NCBI RefSeq assembly: GCF_000420945.1 | Contig: NZ_ATVX01000007.1 | Coordinates: 1-64,000, forward strand | Direction: 5' to 3' | DNA: 64,000 nucleotides | Source of the DNA: Butyrivibrio sp. VCB2006 | GTDB lineage: Bacteria; Bacillota; Clostridia; Lachnospirales; Lachnospiraceae | In this document: positions 33,599 through 45,530 of the stretch, piece after piece | Layout of the letters: each line of letters opens with the position of its first letter | Numbering within the stretch: the stretch's first letter is position 1 | Position numbers and translations under genes: made by a program | Notes under the pieces: model-generated | The model's input: only the letters and a program-made list of their open reading frames with translations | Database searches by the model: none | Told to the model about the DNA's origin: nothing

Positions 33599-34081
33599 AT
33601 GAAAAGAGAAGACTACATATCTTGGGATGAGTATTTTATGGGTGTTGCCAAGCTTGCAGCTATGAGATCCAAGGATCCCAACACACAGGTTGGAAGCTGC
33701 ATTGTAAGCGAAGACAACAACATACTTTCCATGGGTTATAACGGCTTTCCTAAGGGATGCTCTGATGAGGAGTTTCCATGGGAGAGAGACGGCGAGGATG
33801 AGCTTGGAACCAAGTATCCTTTCGTTACCCATAGTGAGCTTAACGCGATACTTAACTACAGAGGCGGAAGCCTGGTTGGTGCCAAGATTTATGTATCTCT
33901 TTTCCCTTGTAATGAGTGTGCCAAGGCCATCATTCAGGCCGGTATTCGCACAGTAGTATATGATAGCGACAAGTATAGCGCTTCAGCCAGCACCAGAGCG
34001 TCCAAAAAGATGTTTGATGCGGCAGGAGTCAGATATTATCAGTACCAGCCAAGCGGCAGAAATATAAAGATTACTATTTGA
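33599..34081 (+). CDS. dCMP deaminase (ComEB/cytidine-deaminase fold)
   Basis: 160 residues. Zinc motif HSELNA near 79 and PCNECAK near 101, the H(A/S)E and PCxxC signature of the family; the usual HAE is HSE here. The family deaminates dCMP to dUMP for dTMP synthesis. GGGAGGAAG precedes the ATG. It is seven bases before the next gene. Confidence 0.92.
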   Translation: MKREDYISWDEYFMGVAKLAAMRSKDPNTQVGSCIVSEDNNILSMGYNGFPKGCSDEEFPWERDGEDELGTKYPFVTHSELNAILNYRGGSLVGAKIYVSLFPCNECAKAIIQAGIRTVVYDSDKYSASASTRASKKMFDAAGVRYYQYQPSGRNIKITI

Positions 34082-34088
34082 GAAGAGT

Positions 34089-35261
34089 ATGAAGACTAAC
34101 GGGGTTTGGCATAAAAGAATAATAGCGATACTGGCAGTTTTTGTGATGGCAGTTGTATCTATGCCCTCTGCGCGAGTTACAGCGACGGAGTCCACCAAGA
34201 AACAGCTTGAAGAGGCTAAAGAGAAAAAGAAACAATCCCAAAACGAGCTTGATAGCACCAAGGACAACTTAGCAGAGATGAACGAGGAAAAGTCATCATT
34301 GCAGGGACAGCTAAGTACGCTAAATAATCAGCTTACAGAAGTAAGCAACAATCTTCAGGATTTGGAAGAGCAGATTGACAATAAGGAAACTGAAATCGAG
34401 AATACATTGGCAGAGCTTGAGGTAGCCAAACAGACAGAAGTTCAGCAGTATGCCAGCATGAAGAAAAGAGTTCAGTTTATATATGAGAAGCAGAACTTTG
34501 TGTTTTTCGATATGATTCTGGGAGCCACAAGCTTTGCGGATTTCCTTAATCAGAACAATTATATCGAACAGCTGTCAGCCTACGACAGGAAGATGTTTCT
34601 TAAGTACATAGAGACCAGAAAGAACATCGAGACTAAGGAAGCTACTTTGGAAGAGGAAAAAGAGCAGCTGGATGAATACAAAGTTAAGGCTCAGGCGGAA
34701 CAGAGCAGAGTATCCGGACTTGTGAATCAGACATCCGGAAGTATCAAGCAGTATGCTAATGATATTTCCGATGCAGAGGAAAAGGCCAAGGCCTTAGAGG
34801 ATCAGATTAAAGAACAGGAAGCGGATATCAAGAAGCTTGAAGCCAAGCTTGCAGAGGAAATGAGACTTTCCAAATTGGCAGCTAAATCTGCCTGGAGAAA
34901 CATTTCAGAGGTTACCTTTGCCGAGGGAGACAGATATCTTTTGGCTAATCTGATATACTGCGAGGCAGGTTCAGAGCCCTATGAAGGAAAGGTAGCTGTT
35001 GGAGCAGTTGTTATCAACAGAGTGCTCAGTTCAGTATATCCGGATACGGTTGTAGGAGTTATTTATCAGAATAAGCAGTTTTCTCCCGCAAGCAGTGGAA
35101 GGCTTGCCTTGGCACTGGCTGAAGGAAAAGCAACAGCAGCCTGTTACCAGGCTGCCGACGAAGCTATGAAGGGATATTCAAATGTAGGAAACTGTGTTTA
35201 TTTCAGGACACCGGTTCCGGGACTTAACGGAATAACTATTGGTGGTCATGTTTTCTATTAG
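34089..35261 (+). CDS. Secreted coiled-coil (PcsB-like) protein with SleB-type cell-wall hydrolase domain
   Basis: 390 residues: signal peptide (about 1-34, ending near ARVTATES), a long coiled coil (about 35-265, many Gln/Glu/Lys heptads) like PcsB/CwlO, and a C-terminal Hydrolase_2 (SleB-type) domain (about 275-390) with LANLIYCEAGSEPYEGKVAVG. The proposed catalytic Glu is in YCEAGSE. PcsB-type proteins are switched on by FtsEX at the septum. SleB enzymes are lytic transglycosylases of peptidoglycan. The fusion suggests a vegetative wall remodelling enzyme. It is in an operon with dCMP deaminase and ends four bases into the convergent DUF402 gene. Confidence 0.88.
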   Translation: MKTNGVWHKRIIAILAVFVMAVVSMPSARVTATESTKKQLEEAKEKKKQSQNELDSTKDNLAEMNEEKSSLQGQLSTLNNQLTEVSNNLQDLEEQIDNKETEIENTLAELEVAKQTEVQQYASMKKRVQFIYEKQNFVFFDMILGATSFADFLNQNNYIEQLSAYDRKMFLKYIETRKNIETKEATLEEEKEQLDEYKVKAQAEQSRVSGLVNQTSGSIKQYANDISDAEEKAKALEDQIKEQEADIKKLEAKLAEEMRLSKLAAKSAWRNISEVTFAEGDRYLLANLIYCEAGSEPYEGKVAVGAVVINRVLSSVYPDTVVGVIYQNKQFSPASSGRLALALAEGKATAACYQAADEAMKGYSNVGNCVYFRTPVPGLNGITIGGHVFY

Positions 35262-35746
35262 TTTTCGGACGTGGCCAGGTTTTCAATTGGCTCAGCAAGC
35301 TTTTGAATTCCACCTTCGTACAAATCATTAAGGAGCTTGTTCAGTGAGAGCAGGCTCTTTTTAAGAAGGTCTTCATCGATAAGCTTCTTTTCAAAGGCTT
35401 CTGACAATTCATCCAGATCAACAACACGCATTCGGCCGTCTGGATAGATTTTTACATCCGCAAGAAGATCTATAACTAACAGGGAATTTTGTTCAGGATT
35501 ATATTCGCAGGTTATGATATCGCAGTACCAGCATAGAAGAGATCCATCAGAGCGAAGGAATTTGCTGATCTTATAACCGCGATCAAGATAATAACAGGAA
35601 TACCCCTTGGCGAGATCACATCTGTCATGGATTGTATTCCATTTAGTCACAATTTGTTTTTCGTTGCATTCCAGAATGATATCGTCCTTTAGCTCAAGAC
35701 ATTCATCCGGAATGAAGCGTTTGCGGTACAAGATTGGATGTTTCAT
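35258..35746 (-). CDS. DUF402-domain protein
   Basis: 162 residues. It shows DUF402-like traits: LLCWYCDIITCEYN, LLVIDLLADVKIYPDGRMRVVDLDELSEA. In characterised relatives this fold is a nucleotide diphosphatase or RNA-binding domain; function here is unproven. AAGGAG precedes ATG 35746; a longer in-frame start at 35824 lies above the promoter and is not used. It converges with and overlaps the SleB-type gene by 4 bases. Confidence 0.78.
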   Translation of the reverse strand: MKHPILYRKRFIPDECLELKDDIILECNEKQIVTKWNTIHDRCDLAKGYSCYYLDRGYKISKFLRSDGSLLCWYCDIITCEYNPEQNSLLVIDLLADVKIYPDGRMRVVDLDELSEAFEKKLIDEDLLKKSLLSLNKLLNDLYEGGIQKLAEPIENLATSEN

Positions 35747-35783
35747 ATTATCTCCTTTCGAGAAAACTGCAAACAGCCTAAAT

Positions 35784-35812
35784 TGTATAATCAAAATCTT
35801 ACTATTATTCAA
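35784..35812 (-). promoter_or_regulatory. Promoter of the DUF402 gene
   Basis: On the minus strand TTGAAT, 17-base spacer and TATACA, 38 bases before the start. On the plus strand the same place holds TATAAT (35786-35791), which may serve the divergent gene at 35827. Confidence 0.6.
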
Positions 35813-35826
35813 ATTGAAAGTCAATT

Positions 35827-38391
35827 ATGCAGGGTAAATCAGTCAAACTAACCATAATCAAATTAATATATGCCATATTGATCTTTGTGATAGCGGTTCT
35901 TATTATCAGCAAGGTTTCAACCGGAGACAAAGCGGACATGACTGCTCAGATGTCGGCGGCAACACTACCAACAGTGACGTTTATCAGCGATTACAAAGAA
36001 ATCAATCCACTGCACGGGTACCTTGATGAAATGGATATCAGCCATATCAGAGGATCGGTTTTCCCGATTGGAAGTGGCAGAGATATATCTTATAAGATCA
36101 ATACGTATGGACGGAAAGTATCCAATCTTAGCTTTGAAGTGAGAAACGTTGATGGCTCAGGTCTTGTGGAGAATACCACTCTTCAGGATTACAAAGAGAC
36201 TTCTGATACCATCACAGGTTCATTTCAGTTAAAAGACCTTATTACATCCGGATCTGAATACATGCTTGTAATGCTGATGGATACTGAAAACGGCAGGGCT
36301 AGATTCTACTCCAGAATAGTTTGGACCAATGATGAGTTCAGATACCACCTGGACGAGGAAGTTGATTTTGTTAAGCGCTTTAACAGTGCTACTTTTGACA
36401 AAGAGGCTGCTTCCGAGTACTCAAGATATTTGGAACCCAACTCCGAGGGCGACAATACCTCTTTTAACAAAGTAAACATTCATAGCAGCTTTAGTCAGGT
36501 TACCTGGGGAGAACTTCAGATTGTAGATCACACAGATCCTGAGATTTATGTAACGGATATTCACAGCCAGACGGGAAGCTACCTTCTAAAGTATCAGGTA
36601 AGTATCAAGGAGGGAGCTCTTAACAAGGTCTACAACGTGTGCGAGGCCTATAGACTTAGATATACCAGTGACAGAATATACCTTCTCAACTTTGAGAGGA
36701 CAATGAATTACATCTTTGATGTTAAGTCTTTTTCTATAACCAAGAATGTTATTGGCCTTAGTATCTCGGATCCTGAGCTTCAGCTTGTGGAAAGCAGCAG
36801 TGGAAGCGCTTTTGCCTTTGTTTCCGAGAACAGACTTTACATGCTCAATAATTCTGAGAATAAGCTGGCGTATCTGTTTGGATTCTATGATGATAACAAT
36901 AATGATATAAGGACCAGATGGGACCAGAACAGGATCAAGATTCTGAAGGTTGATGAGGCCGGCAATGTTAAATTTGCTGTAGCAGGATACATGAACAGGG
37001 GCTCTCATGAAGGCCAGGTTGGTATTTCGGTTTATGATTACAACGCCACGATCAATGCTGTTGAGGAGCAGGTATTCATAAAGAGCCAGACAGATCCGCA
37101 GATTTTGATGGAGTATGTGGATACCATAGCTTACGTCAATAACAGCGATGTTTTTTACGTGATGCTTGATCAGAATATTTATGCTATTGATCTAAATGAC
37201 AGAACCTACTCATCTGTAGTAGATGATATCGGATCCGGTGAGTACAAGATTTCTGAGTCCATGAGCACCATAGCATGGCAGAGCAGTGACCTTAAGAGCC
37301 TCAACATGATGAATCTCGGAACCAAGACTATTTCTGAGATTGCGGCAGATGAGGGCGATTACATAATGGTACTTGGATTTATGGGCGAGGATATGGTATA
37401 TGGCCTTGTTCATGAATCGGATGTCTTGAATGATCAGATGGGTAATCCGGTTTATGCTATATATAATCTCAAGATCCAGGACGGAGACGGAAATATACTT
37501 GAGAATTATCATCCAGAGGGTATTTATGTCACCGGAGTATCTATAAGTGACAACCAGATCAGGATGACAAGAGTGATCAAGGATGAAGAATCCGGCAAGT
37601 ATGTAAGCACCTATGACGATCAGATCATGAGTACCCTCAAGACTGAATCCGGAAGCAATGTGATTTCCGTAGTATCTGTAGATGTATTTGAAAAGATTGT
37701 TCAGATTTCCGCAAAGAGTGAGATAAAGACCAAGCAGATTAGGGTAATGACGCCTGCGCAGACTCTTTTTGAAGGCGACAGAAACGTAAGTATTGAGTCA
37801 AAACGTGACACCAAAGAGAAACCATTCTACTACGTATACGGACTGATGGGCATGGAAGGTATCTACAGCGAACCTGCGGAAGCGGTAAAAATCGCTTATA
37901 ATGCGCCGGGAACTGTGGTCTCAGACAATAATAAGTTTGTATGGATCAAGGGTAACCTTCTAAGATCTAATCAGAACATGTCAATTACGCGAAATGCTGA
38001 GATCTATTCGGATATGACAAGTAAAGATCCGATAGCAGTATGTCTTGACCTGATACTTTCTTATGAAGGCGTAAACAGGAACGTAGAATCACTTCTTGCG
38101 GGTGGAGACAGCGTTTATCAGATTTTGGAATCTTCGCTTCCACAGTCAAGGATACTGGATCTGGATGGTTGTCCAATGTCATCTATGCTTTACTACACCA
38201 ATCAGGACATTCCGGTTATGGCAATGCTCAACGACGGTACGGCAATGCTTATCATAGGCTTTAACGATCTTAATACAGTGCTTATGAATCCAACTACCGG
38301 AAGCGTTTATAAATATGGAATGAATGACTCAGAGAAGTTATTTGAGGAACATGGTAATCACTTTATAACCTATATCATGGAGGAAAACTAA
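35827..38391 (+). CDS. Uncharacterised membrane-anchored protein with beta-propeller-like region and degenerate C39-like domain
   Basis: 854 residues, not recognised as a named family. An N-terminal membrane anchor (about 8-28) places the rest outside. Residues about 60-690 are beta-rich with repeating blocks of tyrosine/aspartate strands, suggestive of a propeller. The C-terminal ~120 residues follow the pattern of peptidase-C39-like domains (DGCPMSSMLYYTNQDIPVMAML, LIIGFNDLNTVLMNP, GNHFITYIM), but the expected catalytic His before LIIGF is Thr/Ala and the Cys site is not present, so it is probably a binding domain rather than a peptidase. The start has no good ribosome binding site. The GH2 beta-galactosidase ATG follows the stop codon directly. 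Confidence 0.7.
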   Translation: MQGKSVKLTIIKLIYAILIFVIAVLIISKVSTGDKADMTAQMSAATLPTVTFISDYKEINPLHGYLDEMDISHIRGSVFPIGSGRDISYKINTYGRKVSNLSFEVRNVDGSGLVENTTLQDYKETSDTITGSFQLKDLITSGSEYMLVMLMDTENGRARFYSRIVWTNDEFRYHLDEEVDFVKRFNSATFDKEAASEYSRYLEPNSEGDNTSFNKVNIHSSFSQVTWGELQIVDHTDPEIYVTDIHSQTGSYLLKYQVSIKEGALNKVYNVCEAYRLRYTSDRIYLLNFERTMNYIFDVKSFSITKNVIGLSISDPELQLVESSSGSAFAFVSENRLYMLNNSENKLAYLFGFYDDNNNDIRTRWDQNRIKILKVDEAGNVKFAVAGYMNRGSHEGQVGISVYDYNATINAVEEQVFIKSQTDPQILMEYVDTIAYVNNSDVFYVMLDQNIYAIDLNDRTYSSVVDDIGSGEYKISESMSTIAWQSSDLKSLNMMNLGTKTISEIAADEGDYIMVLGFMGEDMVYGLVHESDVLNDQMGNPVYAIYNLKIQDGDGNILENYHPEGIYVTGVSISDNQIRMTRVIKDEESGKYVSTYDDQIMSTLKTESGSNVISVVSVDVFEKIVQISAKSEIKTKQIRVMTPAQTLFEGDRNVSIESKRDTKEKPFYYVYGLMGMEGIYSEPAEAVKIAYNAPGTVVSDNNKFVWIKGNLLRSNQNMSITRNAEIYSDMTSKDPIAVCLDLILSYEGVNRNVESLLAGGDSVYQILESSLPQSRILDLDGCPMSSMLYYTNQDIPVMAMLNDGTAMLIIGFNDLNTVLMNPTTGSVYKYGMNDSEKLFEEHGNHFITYIMEEN

Positions 38392-41508
<3,117 letters not shown>

Positions 41509-41533
41509 TCAGACATAATAGGAGATTGTGACT

Positions 41534-42172
41534 ATGAATGAGAATATTGTTAAGAGAAATGAGTTATTGGCACAGAAGGTAATAAAAGGCCTTGAATCAA
41601 GAAACATGACTGGCTACTATGCTGCAACTAAAGAAGAAGCGCTTAAGAAGGCCCTCGAGATTATTCCGGAAGGCAGCAGCGTGACTATGGGTGGTGCTAT
41701 GAGCGCTCATGAAATCGGACTTGTAGAAGCTGTAAAAAATGGCAATTACAACTTTATCGATAGAGATACAGCTAATACTCCAGAAGAGAAAAGAGCTGCG
41801 ATGCTGGCTGGTTACGATGCAGACTTCTTCTTAGCCAGTGCTAATGCCATGACTGATGATGGAGTGATCGTTAATATCGATGGAAATTCCAACCGTGTAT
41901 CAATGATAGCTCAGGGTCCTAAGCATGTTTTATTCGTAGTTGGTATGAATAAAGTATGCGACGACATCGATGGCGCAATGAAGAGAGCAAGAAATGTGGC
42001 TGCTCCGATCAATGCACAAAGGTTTGGCCTTAGTACACCGTGTTCCAAGACTGGGGCATGTATGGACTGCAAATCCCCTGATACCATCTGTTGTCAGTTC
42101 CTTATTACAAGGTTTTCAAGGCACAAAGACAGGATACATGTGATCCTTGTTAATGATAATTTAGGATTTTAA
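41534..42172 (+). CDS. LUD-domain protein (LutC-like, DUF1121 type)
   Basis: 212 residues. LUD-fold pattern: EGSSVTMGGAMSAHEIGL, DADFFLASANAMTDDGVIVNIDG, ARNVAAPINAQRFGL. A C-terminal Cys cluster, CSKTGACMDCKSPDTIC, may bind iron-sulphur or be structural. LUD proteins occur in lactate oxidation and stress operons, but this single-gene type is uncharacterised. GGAGA lies eight bases before ATG 41534; GTG 41528 is less favoured. It begins 25 bases after the lacZ stop. Confidence 0.85.
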   Translation: MNENIVKRNELLAQKVIKGLESRNMTGYYAATKEEALKKALEIIPEGSSVTMGGAMSAHEIGLVEAVKNGNYNFIDRDTANTPEEKRAAMLAGYDADFFLASANAMTDDGVIVNIDGNSNRVSMIAQGPKHVLFVVGMNKVCDDIDGAMKRARNVAAPINAQRFGLSTPCSKTGACMDCKSPDTICCQFLITRFSRHKDRIHVILVNDNLGF

Positions 42173-42194
42173 TATTTTTTAACAAGGGGACAAG

Positions 42195-43448
42195 ATGAAA
42201 CTGAGAATTAACTGCGAGAAGTGTGATGCAAGGAAAATTAACGAAGACAACTACAGGGAGTTTAGTCAGATTAAGATATATACTGAAGAACTCATTGTTG
42301 ATGACAGAAGTAAGGAAATCCTGAACAGACTTCCGTTTAATATAAAGGCAGAAGAAGTCAGAAGCAAGGACTTTGCAGAGGATCCCGGAAATAAGAATCT
42401 GAATATCAATGGAATCTACGATATCACACCCCAAACTGATGTTGCAGAAGGAACATCTCTTACCATAAACGGAATGCTTAAGGTAGCACCCGGAGCAGAA
42501 GAGGCTATAAAGAAGTTCAGCAGAATCAGTGTTAACGGACTGATACTATGCCCTAAGAGCATTGCAGCTCTTTTACCGTTCCCAGGGCTGACTATAAACG
42601 GCATGACTAAGTCATATCCGGATGATTATACGCTTATGGACAACCGCTACAAGCTGGATAAATACTTCCCTTTAAGAGCACCGGAAAACACAGGATATTT
42701 CGCAGCTTCATTTATTTATGATGGGGATTTGGAAACCGATTTTGACAAGCTGGTGGAAAAGAATGTCAGATTCAATACTGAAAAGATCTATATTAGAAAG
42801 AGCCACCTTGAAAAAGGACTTCCACTCTTTAATATTGAGGCAGCCATTGTTGAGATTCCGGACAACTGCAATGTGATAGTTGCTGACCAGAACGAGATTG
42901 ATGAAGCTTATGTGGCCGCAAACGGAAGTAACCTTTATATCATTGGGAATGCGCATATATCTGCAGCCAATAGAGGAGCACTTGATAAGCTCAGCTCGCT
43001 CATAGTTGAAGGCGAGATAACAACTGAGGAAGATTGTGTTCAGAGACTGTCTGAGATTGGTGCCAAGTATGACAAGCTTACAGTTAGTAAGGGGATTGTA
43101 ATGGAAGATATGGCCATGGCAAGTCTTGACAGAGCAGCCCTGGAAGCGGCTCCGCAGGGGATTCTTGTAAGAGACTGCGCGCTTCTTAAGATTGATAAGG
43201 ATGTTCCGTCAGAACTTATCAGACAGCGCCTTAAGATCAGAGACTGCGCCAAGGTAAGCTGCTCGCCGGAACAGAAGAGTGCTGTGAGTTCAGTTTCCAA
43301 GGATGTGGCGTTCATTGGCGGCGACAGCATCAAATCCTTATTCGGAAGCCTTTTTGGAAGCAGTGCAGGGGAATATGCGTCAAATGCTGAGCCATCCGCA
43401 TTTGAGGATGATACCAAGTATATAAATGCAGAGTTCTACGAACTATAA
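42195..43448 (+). CDS. Unrecognised repeat protein (NG-motif beta repeats)
   Basis: 417 residues; I do not recognise the family. A run of about nine similar units can be seen. The first four carry NING, TING, SVNG and TING followed by a hydrophobic strand and Pro. Later ones show LYIIGN, LIVEGE, LTVSKG, ILVRDC and LKIRDC. Each unit is about 20-40 residues, suggesting a beta-solenoid or leucine-rich-like superhelix. A short N-terminal CEKCDARK could bind metal. No signal peptide, so it is cytoplasmic. It lies 22 bases after the LUD gene with AAGGGGACA before the ATG, so it is probably co-transcribed with it. Confidence 0.72.
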   Translation: MKLRINCEKCDARKINEDNYREFSQIKIYTEELIVDDRSKEILNRLPFNIKAEEVRSKDFAEDPGNKNLNINGIYDITPQTDVAEGTSLTINGMLKVAPGAEEAIKKFSRISVNGLILCPKSIAALLPFPGLTINGMTKSYPDDYTLMDNRYKLDKYFPLRAPENTGYFAASFIYDGDLETDFDKLVEKNVRFNTEKIYIRKSHLEKGLPLFNIEAAIVEIPDNCNVIVADQNEIDEAYVAANGSNLYIIGNAHISAANRGALDKLSSLIVEGEITTEEDCVQRLSEIGAKYDKLTVSKGIVMEDMAMASLDRAALEAAPQGILVRDCALLKIDKDVPSELIRQRLKIRDCAKVSCSPEQKSAVSSVSKDVAFIGGDSIKSLFGSLFGSSAGEYASNAEPSAFEDDTKYINAEFYEL

Positions 43449-43456
43449 AAACATAG

Positions 43457-43499
43457 AAAAGCTGTCGTTTTGCGTAAGTATGCAGAACGACAGCTTTTT
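43457..43499. terminator. Bidirectional terminator between the repeat protein and the HAD gene
   Basis: A 13-bp stem (AAAAGCTGTCGTT / AACGACAGCTTTT) with a partly paired loop (TGC/GCA), T-run on both sides. Confidence 0.9.
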
Positions 43500-43500
43500 G

Positions 43501-44154
43501 TTAAAACAAATTTTGTATTTCCATAAGTGAATCTACACAGGCATATAGTTTTTGGTTAAGCTCCGCATCGGGCTGTGTCAGGTCAGGAACCATGATAACG
43601 TTGCAGCCTGCCAGATATGCGCTGGTAACGCCGTTTGGTGAATCTTCTACGGCAAAGGTTTGATCAGGAGAAAGGGAGAGCTTTTCACAGGCATAAGAGT
43701 AAATGTCTGGGGAGGGCTTTCCCTCTTTTACCATATCTGCACATATAATCTTATCGAAATGCTCAAACAGGCCAAGCTTAGTAAGGTACCCCTTGGTGCG
43801 CTCATAGTCATTGGCTGTGGCAAGAGCTGTAAGAATCCCGTGTTCTCTAAGCCATTCAAGGATTTCCTTGGCACCGGGCTTAAGTGGAATCCCGGTCTCT
43901 TTTAACATATCTGCAACTATCGCCTTGCGGTATTCGCGAACTTCATTATAGTCGAAGTCTTCCCCGAACCATTCTTTAAACTGAAGAGGAGCGAAAGGCC
44001 TGCCGAGAGACCTTAGTTCCAGGGGCATCCATGGTTCACACTTGTATCCAAAGTGCTCAAGAGCCTTGGGCCATGCTATCTGGTAGTATTTTTCTGTATC
44101 TGTAAGTGTTCCGTCCAAATCGAAAATTACAGCTTTTATATCTATTTTATTCAT
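43501..44154 (-). CDS. HAD-superfamily hydrolase, beta-phosphoglucomutase-like
   Basis: 217 residues. HAD motifs: FDLDGTLTDTE (nucleophile Asp and general acid), TANDYERT (motif II), KEGKPSPD (motif III) and VEDSPNGVTSA (motif IV). The cap is inserted after motif I (subclass I). Such enzymes are sugar-phosphate phosphatases or phosphoglucomutases; the substrate is not resolved. GAGGATTATAA precedes the ATG. Confidence 0.88.
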   Translation of the reverse strand: MNKIDIKAVIFDLDGTLTDTEKYYQIAWPKALEHFGYKCEPWMPLELRSLGRPFAPLQFKEWFGEDFDYNEVREYRKAIVADMLKETGIPLKPGAKEILEWLREHGILTALATANDYERTKGYLTKLGLFEHFDKIICADMVKEGKPSPDIYSYACEKLSLSPDQTFAVEDSPNGVTSAYLAGCNVIMVPDLTQPDAELNQKLYACVDSLMEIQNLF

Positions 44155-44330
44155 TTATAATCCTCGCTCCCCCCTATTATAGCGTTAAAAAGAAATAATA
44201 GGATATAGATTTTTTAGAATTGTTTAGATTTAGTTAATTTGATTGGTGCATAAATAGGAGTAACATAATCATCAGTGCAGCATTATTTCATATGAGGGGT
44301 GAGGTAGTGAAAAAAAATTACATAATTTTA

Positions 44331-44359
44331 TTGCCACGATAATTGAAAGTTCGTATAAA
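44331..44359 (+). promoter_or_regulatory. Promoter of the lipoprotein gene
   Basis: TTGCCA, 17-base spacer and TATAAA. The leader holds the inverted repeat GTTAATG/CATTAAC (44383-44403). Confidence 0.6.
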
Positions 44360-44432
44360 CAATTGTCAAAGCGATAAAACAAGTTAATGCACAGGACATT
44401 AACACATTTTCTTATGAGAGGGAGATAAAATT

Positions 44433-45419
44433 ATGAGAAAGCAGTTTGTTAGCAAGGTATTAACAATCACATTAGCGGCATCACTTGCTGCAATGTCACT
44501 TGTTGGATGCGGAAGCGCTTCTTCAGAGGATGGAAGTGCATTAGATGAAGCAGTCATCGAAGAGTCTTTAAACAGCGAACTGATCACAGAAGAGCCTGTT
44601 GCCATGGCTCCATCAGCTGACTCTGAGGATGAAGAGGGAGCACCTATCTTTAAGAAGGGTGTATATGTAAATTACGCTAAGGAAGCAGAGAACCCTACTA
44701 AGAATTACTTCTATGTATTCAATGATGAGGGTTGGGGACATACAGAGGATAGCGAGAATGGTGCCGGAGTACCATTTGACTGTGTTCAGGACGAAGGATC
44801 AGTTCACTTCTCATTCGGAAGTGTAGATGCTATCGAAGATGTATTTGTAGTAACATCCGTTGAAGACGGAGTTATTTACGGACATTTTGATGACGACATG
44901 AAGATTGAGCTTGTATTTGAGCCTGTCCCTGATGTTGATCCTGATACATTCAATGCTGTTAACTACATGAGCACAGGTGATTATATTTATGAGAACGCTA
45001 ACGGCTGGAGCATCAAGTACGATCCTAAGCGTTTCGATATTACAGAGGACGCCAACAAGGTAGCAATCGTATATAACGGTGAAGGTGTTGGAACAAACAT
45101 GATCATGGTTACTTACGATGTAGATATGACTGCAAAAGAGAAGAGAGATGCCATTGCAAAAGAGTATGGCGAGAATGCCACAACTATGGAGACTCCTTTC
45201 CCTGGTGCTGATGACGTTACTGCTTACAGAGCATCTTGCCCTGCAGGTGAAGGCGGATCAGGTCTCTATGAGGAAGCAATCATCATAGAGTACATGGGCG
45301 GATACCTTTGCTTTGAAGTAATCGGACATCTTACAGGCAATGATGAGCTTGATATGGAAGTATGTGATTACCTGGCAGGAATCCTTGATTCACTTACATT
45401 CATGTCTTACGGTGACTGA
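44433..45419 (+). CDS. Uncharacterised lipoprotein
   Basis: 328 residues. The signal peptide ends in the lipobox SLVGC (Cys about 26), followed by an acidic Ser/Asp/Glu linker to about 70. Two domains follow, a beta-rich module (KKGVYVNYAKEAENPTKNYFYVF) and a second module after about residue 180 (NGWSIKYDPKRFDIT) that resembles small beta-barrel lipoproteins of Lachnospiraceae. Function unknown. AGAGGGAGA precedes the ATG. It has its own promoter and terminator. Confidence 0.75.
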   Translation: MRKQFVSKVLTITLAASLAAMSLVGCGSASSEDGSALDEAVIEESLNSELITEEPVAMAPSADSEDEEGAPIFKKGVYVNYAKEAENPTKNYFYVFNDEGWGHTEDSENGAGVPFDCVQDEGSVHFSFGSVDAIEDVFVVTSVEDGVIYGHFDDDMKIELVFEPVPDVDPDTFNAVNYMSTGDYIYENANGWSIKYDPKRFDITEDANKVAIVYNGEGVGTNMIMVTYDVDMTAKEKRDAIAKEYGENATTMETPFPGADDVTAYRASCPAGEGGSGLYEEAIIIEYMGGYLCFEVIGHLTGNDELDMEVCDYLAGILDSLTFMSYGD

Positions 45420-45442
45420 TTGAATTAAAAATGAAGAACGAG

Positions 45443-45476
45443 CTGCTCTGTCAGATATACTGGCAGAGCAGTTTTT
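45443..45476 (+). terminator. Terminator of the lipoprotein gene
   Basis: A stem with CTGCTCTG/CAGAGCAG, extended by CAG/CTG, then TTTTT. Confidence 0.88.
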
Positions 45477-45482
45477 GGTTAA

Positions 45483-45518
45483 TAAAAAGACCTATCCCAT
45501 TCTAAACGGGATAGGTCT
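45483..45518 (-). terminator. Terminator of the dnaD-dnaC-prs operon
   Basis: An 11-bp stem (AGACCTATCCC / GGGATAGGTCT) followed on the minus strand by TTTTT. It lies back to back with the lipoprotein terminator. Confidence 0.9.
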
Positions 45519-45530
45519 ATGTTATTATTC

